Of a stretch of DNA of 43,814 nucleotides, positions 10,167-20,745 are shown one piece after another (the stretch's first letter is position 1; the number at the start of each line of letters is the position of its first letter). A program made the position numbers and the translations under genes. This stretch comes from Ettlia oleoabundans (taxonomy: Eukaryota > Chlorophyta > Chlorophyceae > Chlamydomonadales): the NCBI GenBank assembly GCA_019693395.1, contig JAAMXP010004592.1, positions 1 to 43,814 of the forward strand. Reading direction: 5' to 3'. A model generated the notes under the pieces. It did no database searches. It was given only the letters and a program-made list of their open reading frames with translations, and was not told where the DNA came from.

Positions 10167-12825
10167 ATGGTGTATTTCTTCACTCCGCGGGGCTATGGCC
10201 CCGGAAAAGAAGATTGGTTGCTCTACATGGTGCGTGCTAGAGGGTGATGCTGCTATGTCGGGGTGATGCGCCGCTTCATTTCGTTGTTCTCGCTATCTGG
10301 CTGGAGCCGCTAGTTGCCGATCAACACCAACAGCCTTGGCGGAACCAGTGATCAACAGCAGTAGAGCTGAACCGCCACTTGCCGCCTGACTCCCGCCCGC
10401 TTGCACCTCTTGCTCCCTGCTGCGGCTCTCAGGAACTTTGCTGCCTCAGGGTGTGTTGACGCTGCTTGGCTACGCTTGAAATCTTTGCTCAGCAGACATT
10501 GGGTCCACAAATGCTGCCCATCGTGCTCGGCTGCGCATAAGGCCCCACGCTTTCGCCTTGCGCTTGACTACCCACGTCCATATGGCTCCTACTTGCTGCA
10601 CACACCTCTACATGTCGTGCTGCACACTGATGCGCACAAAGGATTCACACCTGTTTCATCCAACAGGGCTTGGACAAGTATGAGAACGAGGATCTGATCA
10701 AGTACTCGCTGCCGCACGACATTTGGTTCCACGTGGATGCCCTCAGCTCAGCGCACGTCTACCTACGCCTGCCAGAGGGTGTGCCAGGCAGACAGTGACA
10801 CTAGCGGCATCCAACCATATGTGCAGGAGATGCCCTGATACTATGGGATGGGGCTGGCCATAGTCGTTTCTTGTAGTGCGCTTCCTTGTGGGCCCTGATG
10901 GGCTGCCGCTTACAGGGTGATGGGAAGAGCTTCTTGCCTCCCCTTGCAGGAAAAACCATGGCAGATATCCCGAAGGACACGTTGGAGGATGCGTGCCAGC
11001 TGGTCAAGGCCAACAGCATTCAGGTAAGGCAGGGACCACAAGGGCAGGGGCTGCGGCTGGGGACTTGAGAGCATGCAGGCAGCTAGAGGCGGTGGCTCCC
11101 AGGTGGCAGTGCTGCCCGCTGGGCACCACATATCAAGTGAAGCCACGGTCTGGCACCTGAACTGGGCAGGACTGTCTGTGTAGGGATCTGTAGATGCCAG
11201 GAATCGCACCGGGCGGGCTGTATAAGTTGCAGTGCCTGCCATGCGCTGTGGACCACGGCCAGACAGTTTCTGCACATTTCGCTGCGTCAAAAGTATTTTT
11301 GCTGCTGCCCCACCCCTGGCTCTCTGGGCACATAGAAGTCACATAAGCTTGCTTTTGCAACTGACTGAAGTTGCTTTCACTTGAGCTTGCTGTTACTTGT
11401 ACTAAGGCTTCAGGAGTGGATTTTCTACTGCTGCTTTTCACGCCGCGCTATGCCTCTGGCTGCTGCCGCCTGCTGCTGTTATTGCAGGGCAACAAGATGA
11501 ACAACATCTCAATTGTGTACACGCCCGCCAGCAACCTGCGCAAGAGTGCTGACATGGCCGTGGGGCAGGTGCGGAGGGGCAGCGCTCGTGGCTGTTGCGT
11601 GATTTGTTGGGCACACCATTGGCAATGCCGCTGCAGCTTGCTATTTCCTGGTGTGCTGCTTTGCTCAAAGGAAGGCCTACACCGTCCACGGGCTACTGCC
11701 TTAGCCCCTCACTGCCTTCTATCCTGCCTGCCAATTTTGCTGTACTTGCTGACCACGGCGGCTTTATGCTATCCTCCTCAGGTGGGGTTCCACAGCGACA
11801 AGCTAGTGAAGAAGACACAGGTGGCGCGGAGGCTGAATGAGATTGTCAACCGGCTGAACAAGACGCAGGTGGGTGTGGGAGCTGGTGGCGGGTCTGCCCC
11901 CTTGAGGGTTACCGCAGGAACGGGGCAGGTGTGAGCACTGCCACGCAGGCAGGCAGGCAGGCACCTGCTCCCCTGCAGGGGCTACGTCCTTTGCTGCTAG
12001 TGCAGTGGTTCTATTATAGAACTGCATCGCTGCGCATTACTTGCGCCTGTTAATGTCACCTGCTTGTGTCCAAGGTAAGGGCAGCTAAAATGGCAGCACA
12101 GATGTAGCCAGAGATGCACCACCTGCTAGCTTTCCTCCCAACTGGGCCATGCCTCACTGGCTGCTGTGCGTCGCCTGCAGGTGGAGAAATTCCCGGATTT
12201 GGCAGCAGAGAAGGCGGCTTGGGAGAAGGAGCAGGCAGGGAAGCGCAAGGCAGAAGTAGTGGTGAGACTCAAGATGGTGCCCTGGATGCAGGCGGCTGTA
12301 ACGGGGCATGATGGCGCATGGATTGATGCTGCTAGACGCCGCCTGTGGTGGGGTACTAATCAGATAGTCAGGTTGCCTTACAGCAGGTTGTGCGGCTTCG
12401 AATCCGGCGCGCTGCACTTTCTCTCCACGCAGTTTCTTCCCACACCACACTACCAATCCATTCCCTGAACCTGGCAGGAGCAGAAACGGACTGAGAAGGA
12501 GGAAAAGGAGGAGCAGCGGCGGCAGCAAGAATTGTTAGGTACTCTCCTGCTGACCTAAGCTTAGACCCAATGGTCCTCGGTAACTGACTGTGCTGATGTC
12601 GCTGCCTGTGTTCGCATTGCCCCACGTAGTATTTTATTCGCATTGCCCCACGTAGTATTTTACCTGCTTTCCGCTGCCAGAACATTTTTGCCCATGGTTT
12701 GCTTTCCCCCAAACTCCTGCCCGCCAGATTACAAGCACATCATGCGGGACGAGGCGATGGTGACTGCCGGGGAGATGCGTGAGCGGTATGAAAATGCAGA
12801 AGAGTATGAGGACGATTTTATGTAA
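10167..12825 (+). CDS. CCDC25: CCDC25-type protein (NFACT-R/DUF814 domain)
   Basis: Homologue of coiled-coil domain-containing protein 25, a small conserved eukaryotic protein built on the NFACT-R (DUF814) fold. In humans it has been described as a DNA sensor; its role in algae is unknown. Exons: 10167-10229, 10667-10778, 10950-11023, 11488-11568, 11782-11868, 12181-12261, 12478-12538, 12728-12825. They join in phase to 218 residues (human about 208). Family signatures in order are [81 protein letters not shown] and [15 protein letters not shown] charged coiled coil ([16 protein letters not shown]) and a C-terminus ending EYEDDFM follow, as in the animal protein. The start is supported by MVYFFTP, which matches the family N-terminus. 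It is transcribed divergently from TERT. Confidence 0.95.
12611..12662. repeat. Perfect 26-base tandem duplication in a CCDC25 intron
   Basis: Two identical 26-base units, 12611-12636 and 12637-12662, lie back to back within the last intron of the CCDC25-type gene. Each unit begins TTCGCATTGCCCCACG. It does not touch the splice sites at 12539 and 12727. Confidence 0.95.
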
Positions 12826-13197
12826 CCCTTTACCTCTGCATAGCTACACAGTCATAATGTCTGCTGCTTGATTTCTCTTCTGACGTTCTCATGTTTGCTG
12901 CCTAACCTCCTTTGGCTGTTACAGCACACCCTGTTACTCAACGAATTGATGCCAATATGTCTGTTGTATTTACATGTACAAGAAACCACAACTCCAACCC
13001 AAGCAAACTGCTGATGCCTGCTGGGCAGAACATCATGGTGCTACACGAGCATGCAGGGCTTGGAAATGAATGGCCAGCATTGGTCAGATTACTGCCACAG
13101 GGGGGCTGTCAACAGAGCAGGCTAGTGATCACTAGCACCCACATGTTGTAGGCACATGGGCTTTGGGATTGTTACAGTTTGCTTGCAACAAGAGGCT
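12826..13197. other. Convergent intergenic region
   Basis: The 3' flanks of the CCDC25-type gene (plus) and of the KGG-motif gene (minus). It holds the TGTAA signal of the minus gene at 13172-13176. I see no TGTAA clearly placed for the plus-strand gene, and no coding sequence I would support. Confidence 0.6.
13172..13176 (-). other. TGTAA poly(A)-type signal after the KGG-motif gene
   Basis: TGTAA on the minus strand, about 22 bases beyond the proposed stop codon at 13198-13200. TGTAA (UGUAA) is the usual poly(A) signal of chlorophycean green algae. Confidence 0.5.
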
Positions 13198-14259
13198 TCA
13201 CTCGTCGCTGGCACCGCTGGACCCGCCAGACTTGCCGCCCTTCTTACCATAGCCTGCAAGACGGGCAAGACGGCACAGTTGAACTCCAGTGATTATTCAC
13301 GTTACTGACGCTATCGCATCATATGCAACACACTTGTATGACTCATGACGAGGACCCGACAGTGTTGACATCACAAAGAGGCAGTCAACCCGCAAAGCAG
13401 CTTGAACAACATTGCACACCGCTTCCCCACCCACCTGAAGGGTCAGCCATCTGCAAGGCAGGCGCACACGAGGGCAGAGCGTGGCAGGGCCATGTTAGTA
13501 ACAAAATGGGGATGCTCTGCTGGTATATGCCGGCAAGCAGAAACAACTGCAACGAACAAATGCATATGCAAAACAGAGCACAGCAACAACTTAGAGTTGT
13601 ATGCAGAGGTCCAAAACCACGGTGCAGCGGCAATGGCAACTTACGATGCCAGCGCCCAGCTCCTTGGCACGCTCGCCTCCCTTCTTGCCAGCCTCCGACT
13701 GTGCAGCGGTGCCGGTTCCGAACTGCAGGGGAGGATTGGCAGGTAAAGAAGTGTACGAGTGGACAGTCTGCAGCCGAGGGAACCAGAGGAAGGTCCAGCA
13801 AGCATCCTAGGCAGCCCACTGCCCAGCAGCTGCGCAAGATAAATGCTGCCACCATTCAACCACACCCAGATTGGAAGCGGCGGAAGCCAGGTAGAAAGGT
13901 CCAAGAAGCAACCTATGCAGGCCACTTCCCAGCGACGCCCAGATAGATGCTGGCTACCACGAGCACCACCCCATCGCACACGGGATCCCGATCCCTAGCC
14001 AGGGAGCGTCGCAGAAGCACGCGTACGTGAGCACAAGGCCGCACTAGCACACTCACGTGCTCCTTCTGCATGCCGGTGGCGGTCTCCTGGCCCTCCACGG
14101 CCTGACGCTCGACGGTGCCCTCCTTGCTGCGGCACGGAGGATTAAAGGAGAGCACTTTGATTGGACTATGAGAACAAAGCGAAAGGCTGCCTGCAGGGTG
14201 CGTCCGAGGCTGGTTTCAAGCCAAGGTGCACCAGCGTAGCCACAACCTTACCCGGACAT
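13198..14259 (-). CDS. Small hydrophilic KGG-motif (LEA-like) protein
   Basis: Proposed exons: 14259-14252 (only 8 coding bases), 14126-14057, 13722-13645, 13242-13198. They give 66 residues rich in Gly, Lys, Glu and Ala with no hydrophobic segment. Visible pieces are KEGTVERQAVEGQETATGM, AAQSEAGKKGGERAKELGAG and a tail ending GGSSGASDE. The GKKGGERA motif recalls KGG-type stress proteins and group 1 LEA proteins, which protect cells during drying or other stress. That assignment is inferred from composition and one motif. The last junction is uncertain. The strongest acceptor (ending at 13255, TTGCAG) would break the natural frame; an AAG acceptor at 13243 keeps it. A TGTAA signal follows at 13172-13176. 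Confidence 0.55.
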
Positions 14260-14604
14260 GTTGCGTGTAAGCTTTTCTGGTGATGACAATCGAAAGTAGT
14301 AGTTACAAAGTGAGGACAAGCGCAGCCCCCAACGCGACTTGGCTATTTGAGGGCCAAACCCTGGTAGCTTTCCTCCTCCCAGACAAGGAAGGTTGAACAC
14401 TGACCAGTGATTATTGCAGGTGCTTCACGACCAACTGGGTGCAACGAGAACATCAATAGCAAAGCAACGGAGAATGAGTGGAAATAGAGTGCAGGTAACA
14501 GGCACAGTGGCGATTTGACGCTCATGGTGGCGGCAACCCTGCTCCACTCACTGCAATGCTGAAGTGTTGTTGCTGGCTACCAGGATGCATTGCGTTACGC
14601 AATG
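14260..14604. other. Intergenic region between the BTB gene and the KGG-motif gene
   Basis: Contains the 3' flank of the BTB gene (minus) and the promoter side of the KGG-motif gene (minus). A 60-codon minus-strand open frame at 14343-14525 has no support from composition or context. I see no recognisable element. Confidence 0.5.
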
Positions 14605-17600
14605 CTAGCTATCTGGCATGCTCAGCTGCAGCCGCAAGCGTGCATTACCATCGTGCATGAAGCGGGAAGACTTGGCACAAAATGCATCCCAGCTGATGCG
14701 CTCGCCGCCATATGTTCCGCTCTCCTTCACAGAAGCCACACCCCAACCTCGACCCCGGCCAAAGCGATGGTTTGTGGTACTTGAAACGACTAGGAGGTCA
14801 TCTGCAGTATTGGCGGCGCACAGCCAAATGCGACAAGCAATCTGCAACAAAGATTGAAAGATATTGGGAACAATGAACGACTGACGGGAGTCGAGGCCGG
14901 ATGCATGAGACAGCACCAACCTTGAGTCCGAAGGTTGGTGCTGGCCTTTTATGTGGACGAGTATCGTCACGTGCAACTGCAATTTTCAGCCATAAGGTTG
15001 GCATGCCCTCCATCTGCCTCAAGTCGATATACCAATAGTAGCCACCCCAGAAGCACTTGTTGGTTTCGACACTTGTTTTCCTGCTGTTTACGATGGCTGC
15101 GTGCGTATCGCAGTCTAACATTCAAGTTCCAGGGTGAATCATTGGCAATCATGCAGAGTTGTAGTAGGAGACTCATTATATGCATGAAATCTAGATGTAC
15201 GCACCTCAAACGTAAATTGGCGTTGTTCACGCACAGTTCCAGATGGTTTCCTGCGTGGGAGGAACCAGCATTTGCACAAGGGCGCAAGATGCGGCGGGTC
15301 CCCAAGTGCCATGCGATCCTGCCACTCCTCAACAGCACTAGGCTTGCACTTTGATACAACCTGCGGCCATGCAGTGTAACTTGATCAGCAACCATATCTG
15401 CATTTGATCAGCATCCAGCCTCAATTGCAACCTTCTAGCAGCGAGGAAGCCTCACCACGCGCAGCAGCAGCTCTCTGTTCGGATCAAGGACGCGCATGAA
15501 AGCAAAGTGATTGTAGTAGTTGCAAAGCACACTGCGGGGGTGGCAAGTATGCGAATGCTGCTGACGATGGCAGCGATTCTTTGAAAAGCGTCTGGGTCAG
15601 CAGCGAGTTTATTCATCTTCGCCCAAAGCAAACGGCAGCCAGCACTGCAGGCCACTTGTATGGCAGTAAGAGCAGTAACTAGTGCAGCAGCATGCATGCG
15701 TGGAATACAGTCCATCTCAAGGAGAAGTGAACTCACATGGGTGCCGGCGATCAAGCTACCTGTGGTCTCCGTGTCGGCACATAAGTTATCCTCAGCGAAA
15801 ATGGCATCCTGCAGAATGGACGCCACAATTATCGCTTCACAAGTGGGAATGGAGATGAGATGCATCGTGGGGAACTTGAACGCAACAGCTAAAGGGACGA
15901 CCATCGTGGTTTGCTGCATTTAACAACCATGTGCGTGCAGCAAACTCACCCGCAGCAGGCCAAAGGGTATGCTGCGAAACACCTTGCGCCGCAAAGTGTT
16001 GTTAAGCATGTTTTGCAGCGGCCCCAAGTTATCAAGCAGCTGCTGGCCCTCTGCGACATCTGACAGCGCGTTTTCCGCTGCCAGCAATTTGCAGAGCTTA
16101 TCAACCACAGGCAACGTCAACTTCTGCACTTCCCATTGTATCTCACTATGGCCTGAGGCGCCAGTCTCCAGCGCAAGCAGCAGAGTCATGCACAGTGAGG
16201 CAGGAAACGCTTTAACCTGCAATGAACTTGCAAATTAGGAAACACGACAGAAGTCATAAGAGGTGCAACATGTACCCATGCACGAGCAAACTGCTTCAAT
16301 GCCAAAAAAAAGCGGCACAGGTGAAGCAGGGTCACCAGGGCAGCTGACGATGCTGCGCACGGTGCTGAGCCTAAATAGCTCACCTGTCCGTGCAGCAGCT
16401 GCGCGCAGGCCACCACTGGCGGCTCAACTGCATGCTCTCTTGCAGGAAATAACAGCTGAATACGCTCCTTAATACCTACACAACCAGGTGTGGTAAGCAG
16501 AAAACGTAGCCAAAAAGTTACAAAGGTAATATGCTGGCAGACTTTGCTTAGGGACTTTGACAAAGCCAGGGTCGCTGTTGGCTACAGGAATCATAGCACT
16601 GAGGGACTGCAACAGTGGATGAAAGGATGCCACACCAACAGAAACGAATGGCAGTTCTCTGCGCACCTGCTGGCATAGCCTTGCCCATGCTGTGGATAAA
16701 TGCGAGCAGGTGCTTGTAGCCAGCTTCCTCCGCCTCACTCCGGCACCGTATCTCTAGCTCTGGCACAGCAGCCCCATTCGTCCATCGCTCCAGCCAGTCC
16801 CTGCAAGCGGATTGAAGATGGCACTAGTGCAGCGCACATTGATTTATGCGGCGTGTATTTGCATACATCTAGTGGGTGACAGCACACTACTTTCCGCTGG
16901 CTGGGTTGTATGGTGGCAGCGGAGTCGAAAAGCGCTCGCTCAGCTTGCAAAGCACCTGATGTTGCAGGAGAAGCTTTTCAGCAGCAGCGACGAGGCTGGT
17001 AGCCGGACCCTGCGCCCCGCCTCCTGCTGCCCACGTTGCTCCTGCTGTGACGCCTTTTGCTGTTGCTCAGCAGCAATCGACTGCGGGTCCCGCGCCGCTT
17101 GCTGTTCGGAGGCCTGGTCTCCCTTTGCCTGAGAATCTGTTTTCTGCCTCTTGGCTGAGGGCTCAGCATCCTGATTCCCTGCCTCAGTCCGCCCTGCCTC
17201 AGTCTCCTGACCAGCTGCAGTGGCGTTGGCGGCATGCTCCACTTCCTGGCCGGCAACACCACCAGAATGGGGCAATACCAGCACCAAAGCGCAGTCGAAA
17301 TCCTTCTCTTCAAAACAAAGGCACCACAAATTCGAGGGCGCCCGGCATCGAGCCTGCAAGGCAGCTAGGATTGCACATGCAGAGCTGAAGGTCATGCCAC
17401 AACCCTGGTGGCGCTGCAGACTCACGCCCACCGCTGCCGCCAATTCAACGCCGTCTTGCTGGAGGGAAGACCCACTGTTGAAATCACTTGCAAGATCGTA
17501 AAGTCGCCCATCCACTGCTAAAAGCCTCGCTCGGGCGCTGTCCCGCCTGCAGTCACGAACGCGATGCTGAGATTCGCGCTGCTTTATTGCTGCACCACAA

Positions 17601-17748
17601 CAACGACACACCCACGCACGGCCCTTCCGGCCTCCGGCTGACAAGCAGAATGTGCATGCATCGCATGCAACTGCGCTTTTGGGCTGGCTTTGCCTGTGCC
17701 AGCGCAGCGCGCAAAGACCACCTCTTGTAAAAAAGCCTCGGGCGGCAT
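14605..17748 (-). CDS. BTB-BACK protein with MATH-like C-terminus (POB1-related)
   Basis: BTB proteins of this kind usually act as substrate adaptors for cullin-3 ubiquitin ligases. Proposed exons: 17748-17612, 17546-17426, 17353-16956, 16800-16667, 16581-16522, 16475-16384, 16216-15950, 15808-15760, about 15654-15456, 15360-15205, 15055-14921, 14841-14605. The BTB domain is split by a polar Gln/Glu-rich insert carrying a likely nuclear signal (SAKRQKT): FDCALVLVLP, then RRVRLPASSLLL, RDWLERW and HLLAFIHSMG. The exon at 16216-15950 and the following exons (DAIFAEDNLCADTETT) fit a BACK region. The last exons (FWGGYYWYIDLRQ; GRGWGVASVKESG; SWDAFCAKSSRFMHDG) look like a MATH/TRAF fold. The first exon and start are tentative. 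Exon 9 has a frame conflict: the sequence before about 15560 is open in one frame, but the downstream junction needs another. The family is fairly safe; the exact model is not. Confidence 0.68.
14911..14943 (-). promoter_or_regulatory. Perfect 13-bp hairpin over a 5' splice site of the BTB gene
   Basis: CAGCACCAACCTT at 14911-14923 is the exact reverse complement of AAGGTTGGTGCTG at 14931-14943, with a 7-base loop. On the transcribed strand the stem covers the last bases of the exon ending at 14921 and the donor GT at 14920-14919. If it folds, the 5' splice site is paired. The repeat is certain. The regulatory role is inferred. Confidence 0.6.
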
Positions 17749-18668
17749 CTGCTAGTTTGATATGTTCACCCTGGTAGTATTACAACACGATTGCAGAGGT
17801 GCGTCTTGTCTTCGACAGCTTGGTCTTGTACTCCGCAACCTCTGGCGCAAGCATCAAGGCTGGCTTCGCAGGCTCTATAGCCAGCGTACATGAATGCACA
17901 GCAGTCAAACACAGGCGAGTAGGTCACGAGTGCATGCGGCCCGGGGCGACAGCGCCACATGGCGACGGCCACGCTGCATCTGCTGCCTCCGCCTCGCCAC
18001 TGGTGCAGATGATGCCACAGGATCTTGTGGGCGACCACCTGTGGTCTATGAGGTGACTGCGTGTATTTGCCTATCACTACAGCTGCATTATGAAGGATGA
18101 GATTGATCTTCTTTATAATGCAACAAGCTGCGCGATTGGCCGTCCACTGTCAAGCGCAGCTTTCTGACCTTCACAAGCCACACAGCCCCATAACGGAGCA
18201 TGCACACCCGCCAAAGCACTTACCTACCGGCCCTGAAGGCATCTGCCCAGCCGGTTAGCCCCACGGACGACGCAACAGGTGGGCACACTTGTGTTTGTTG
18301 CAGTTTTGAAGCCTTTGATCAGAACGTGAGGGCCAGCTGCAGTCAAGCAGCAATCTATCATGCCACAGAACTGTCTGCAACATGCTTGCAGGCAGCTATG
18401 GGCAGCCGCCGCCGGTTTATGTGGGCGCAGACGATGCTCACAAGGCTCACATGCCCTGATAATGACGCCTGCCCACTTCACGAAATCGCTGTAAAGCCAA
18501 CCAATCAACAGAACTCAGCATTTTGCTGTTTCATAGGGTGTCAATGTGATGGTAACAAGATTCACAATGGCTGAGTTGGTGCCTCATAGGCAGAAAGGTG
18601 CACTGATAATATTGTAACAAGGCCCAATGACAGTACATTGCCAGCCAACCACGTCGAATCAAACACGC
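17749..18668. other. Largely unexplained intergenic stretch
   Basis: 920 bases between the proposed start of the BTB gene and the stop codon of the RPA34-type gene, both on the minus strand. Apart from the possible exon pieces described at 17780-17874, 18045-18085 and 18230-18290, I see no gene, repeat or signal here. Confidence 0.5.
17780..17874 (-). CDS. Possible terminal exon of an unrecognised small gene
   Basis: After a TATAG acceptor, an open segment of 30 residues ends at TAA (17780-17782). It reads PAKPALMLAPEVAEYKT and continues with a basic stretch to TSAIVL. Its composition is protein-like and unlike the surrounding sequence, but I do not recognise the family. Candidate upstream exons on the same strand lie at about 18230-18290 (GLTGWADAFRA before a GTAGGT donor) and 18045-18085 (IGKYTQSPHRPQ). 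I could not join them with consistent phase. It may be a real small gene between the BTB gene and the RPA34-type gene, or chance. Confidence 0.25.
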
Positions 18669-20351
18669 TCAGCTGCCCTGCTGCTTTTTCTTGTCCTTCT
18701 TCTCCTTCTTCTTCTCCTTCTTCCCGTCGTTCTTCTTCTTCTCCTTCTTCTCGGACAACTCCTTGTCCTTCTTCTTTTTCTTCTTTTCCGACTTGTCTGC
18801 AAGCTGCGCCTGGGCTAGCGTCGCCGCTGCCGCTGCCGCTGCTGCACCGTCTCCCTCCTGCTCCGCCGCCTTGCGCTTCCTCTGCTTCTTCTCGCTCTTC
18901 TCGCCACCTTGCCCCTCCGCGGCTGCCTCGTGCTCCTGCCGCTTCTTTTTCTTCTTCTTTTCCGACCCCTTCTTTTGCTGCCCCTGCTCTGCCTGATCCT
19001 GCTGCTGCTGCTGTTGGGGCGCTGCAGGCATGCCGCCTTGCACTGCAGCTGCTTCGTCGGGGGGGCCCAAGCCAGGTGCCGCCTGCCCCGTCTTGGTGGA
19101 AGCTGCAGGTGCAGCGCCACCACGCGGCTTGGGTATTGTTGACGCCATTGGCGCTGCCATGCGCTGTTGCTGTTGCGCTTTCTTCTTTTTCACCGCCTGC
19201 TTGTCTGGGGATGCCAGATCAGCGACGCGAGGTGCTACCCCAGCCTCTCCAAGCTGCCGCCCGTCCTGGCCGAAGCACATCATGGGTGCTTCTGTGCAGC
19301 GTGCCACAGTCATGCGCCGCGTTATGGGCACCAAGCTGCCGCGCTCGCTGCACGGTGTAGCATACAGCTCTGCAGAGAGAGCCTCTGCCTCGGGCACAAG
19401 CAAATACTCAGCACCTGCGTACAGTGCAACAAGCAGACGGTGCAAATTGATGCGATGCAACAAATGTGCAGGGGAAAGAGATGAAGCCGGAGCGAAGCAT
19501 CTATATAGCCAGCCCACGTCTATCCTGCCCTTTAGCATGAGTGCCTGCCGAGCTACAGCTATTGGTAAGCATCTCCTCTGCAGCTAGGTGATCCCCTCAT
19601 GTCGCTGTGGCTGGCGGAGTGCAGGGTTGCGGGGCAGCAGGCATGACTACGGCAGGCAGCTCGCGCACACCATTTACACTGCAGTGGCCTCTTGTTCCAT
19701 CCACAGGATCCTCACTAATGGTCCAAGTCACGCTCCTGCCAACTGGAAACTGCATGGTGGCCGCCGCGAAGTGGCAGTGGTGCGAGGGAAAGTAGGATGC
19801 AACCCCACGAGTGCAGCAAAGCAGCCAACAACCTTGCATTGCGGGCTGGTGACTGCAAGTAGCAGCGTGATTACATCTTGTATCAACCAACGTTAAAGAG
19901 AACAACTCCTTGTGTGCCGCAACAGCAGGAATGCACGGCAGCAGCCTGGGCTGGCTGGTGCGCCTGTATAGCGGCATCGCTCACATCGTATGGCAACTGC
20001 AGCAGCCAGAGCTCTTGATCGCCATCCAGCCCCACTTCGGAGCAGTCCAGCTTGGGATTTGCAATGCTTATGTGCTGGAAGGCAGAGCCTGGCTCATAAC
20101 TGCACCAACCAAGACACAGCATCAGCTAGAGGGACGGGTGAGCAGGGCGGCATCGCGGCACCAGGCGGTAGGCGGCACATGCCTGCTGTGGCACGGCCGC
20201 AACTGTAATAACACCTTCGCCATCTGAAAAATGCATTTTAACTGCCCGGGCGAACGTGCAGGCGCTGAAGGCAGCACATGCAGGCTCACCCTCGTGCTGC
20301 AGAAGCGCCACCGGCGTCCCCTGCAGCCTTCTTGTTCGCGGCCTTGCTCAT
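18669..20351 (-). CDS. RPA34: RNA polymerase I subunit RPA34/PAF49-like
   Basis: Likely the RPA34.5 (yeast) / PAF49 (animal) subunit, which pairs with RPA49 and helps RNA polymerase I transcribe rRNA genes in the nucleolus. Exons: 20351-20290, 20099-19985, 19749-19716 (34 bases), 19414-18669, joining in phase to 318 residues. The conserved core shows HISIANPKLDC, then DQELWLLQLPYD, matching the ELWLIQ/VWLIKFP block of the family. FPVGRSVTWTISAEYLLVPE and RRMTVARC follow, equivalent to the TLLVPS-type segment. The last third is extremely lysine-rich with runs such as EKKEKKKNDGKKEKKKEKK, as in yeast and animal homologues, and makes 18680-18990 strongly strand-asymmetric. The acceptor of the 34-base exon is the weakest point. 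The start has the usual short Lys/Ala lead (MSKAANKKAAGD). It is divergent from the GGCT-fold gene. Confidence 0.78.
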
Positions 20352-20745
20352 AACGTCGGTTGCTATATGTAGAGTTCCTGATAGACTACAAAAAGGCTCT
20401 GAGCAGTGTTGATCTCAGAAAATGCGTCTTACCGCACCGATCACGATGTGGAAACAACTTGGAGTGCATGCAACGGCTAAATCGGTAAATCGTCGCGCAA
20501 GGAAAAACGCTGCTGCGTGCTGAGCTCCACTGTGGACGCCCCTCATGACGTGATCGCTACGCGCCTCTGCCTTGATCGAACCTGGTAAAAGTTTTCAAAC
20601 CTCAAACAACTGCATGAAACGGGCCTTCGTGGTGCTCAGTGGCGCTCGCCGAACCCTCCTTCAACCAAAGCACAACTTAGCTGCAGCACCCATCCAATCA
20701 CCCCACCTTGTCCCTCTGAGCAGCAGTAGTCGCACAAGCAGGACC
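20352..20745. promoter_or_regulatory. Divergent region between the RPA34-type and GGCT-fold genes
   Basis: Shared upstream region of two genes transcribed away from each other. It is 394 bases long if the plus gene starts at 20746, or 262 if it starts at 20614. I see no recognisable core promoter element. Confidence 0.5.

Noticed and set aside
12391..12406. A TTCGAATCC stretch resembling a tRNA T-loop in a CCDC25 intron
   Set aside because: There is no A box, acceptor stem or anticodon arm at the right distances, so it is not a tRNA gene.
13323..13946. A 207-codon plus-strand open frame
   Set aside because: It runs antisense to the KGG-motif gene and its introns, and its sequence shows no domain or sensible composition.
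17766..18077. A 103-codon minus-strand open frame near the BTB gene start
   Set aside because: Its frame differs from the more protein-like terminal exon in the same place, and it has no recognised motif.
18638..19360. Long plus-strand open frame rich in Ser, Pro and Phe
   Set aside because: It is the antisense shadow of the lysine-rich tail of the RPA34-type gene; AAG/AAA codons read backwards give Leu, Phe and Ser runs.
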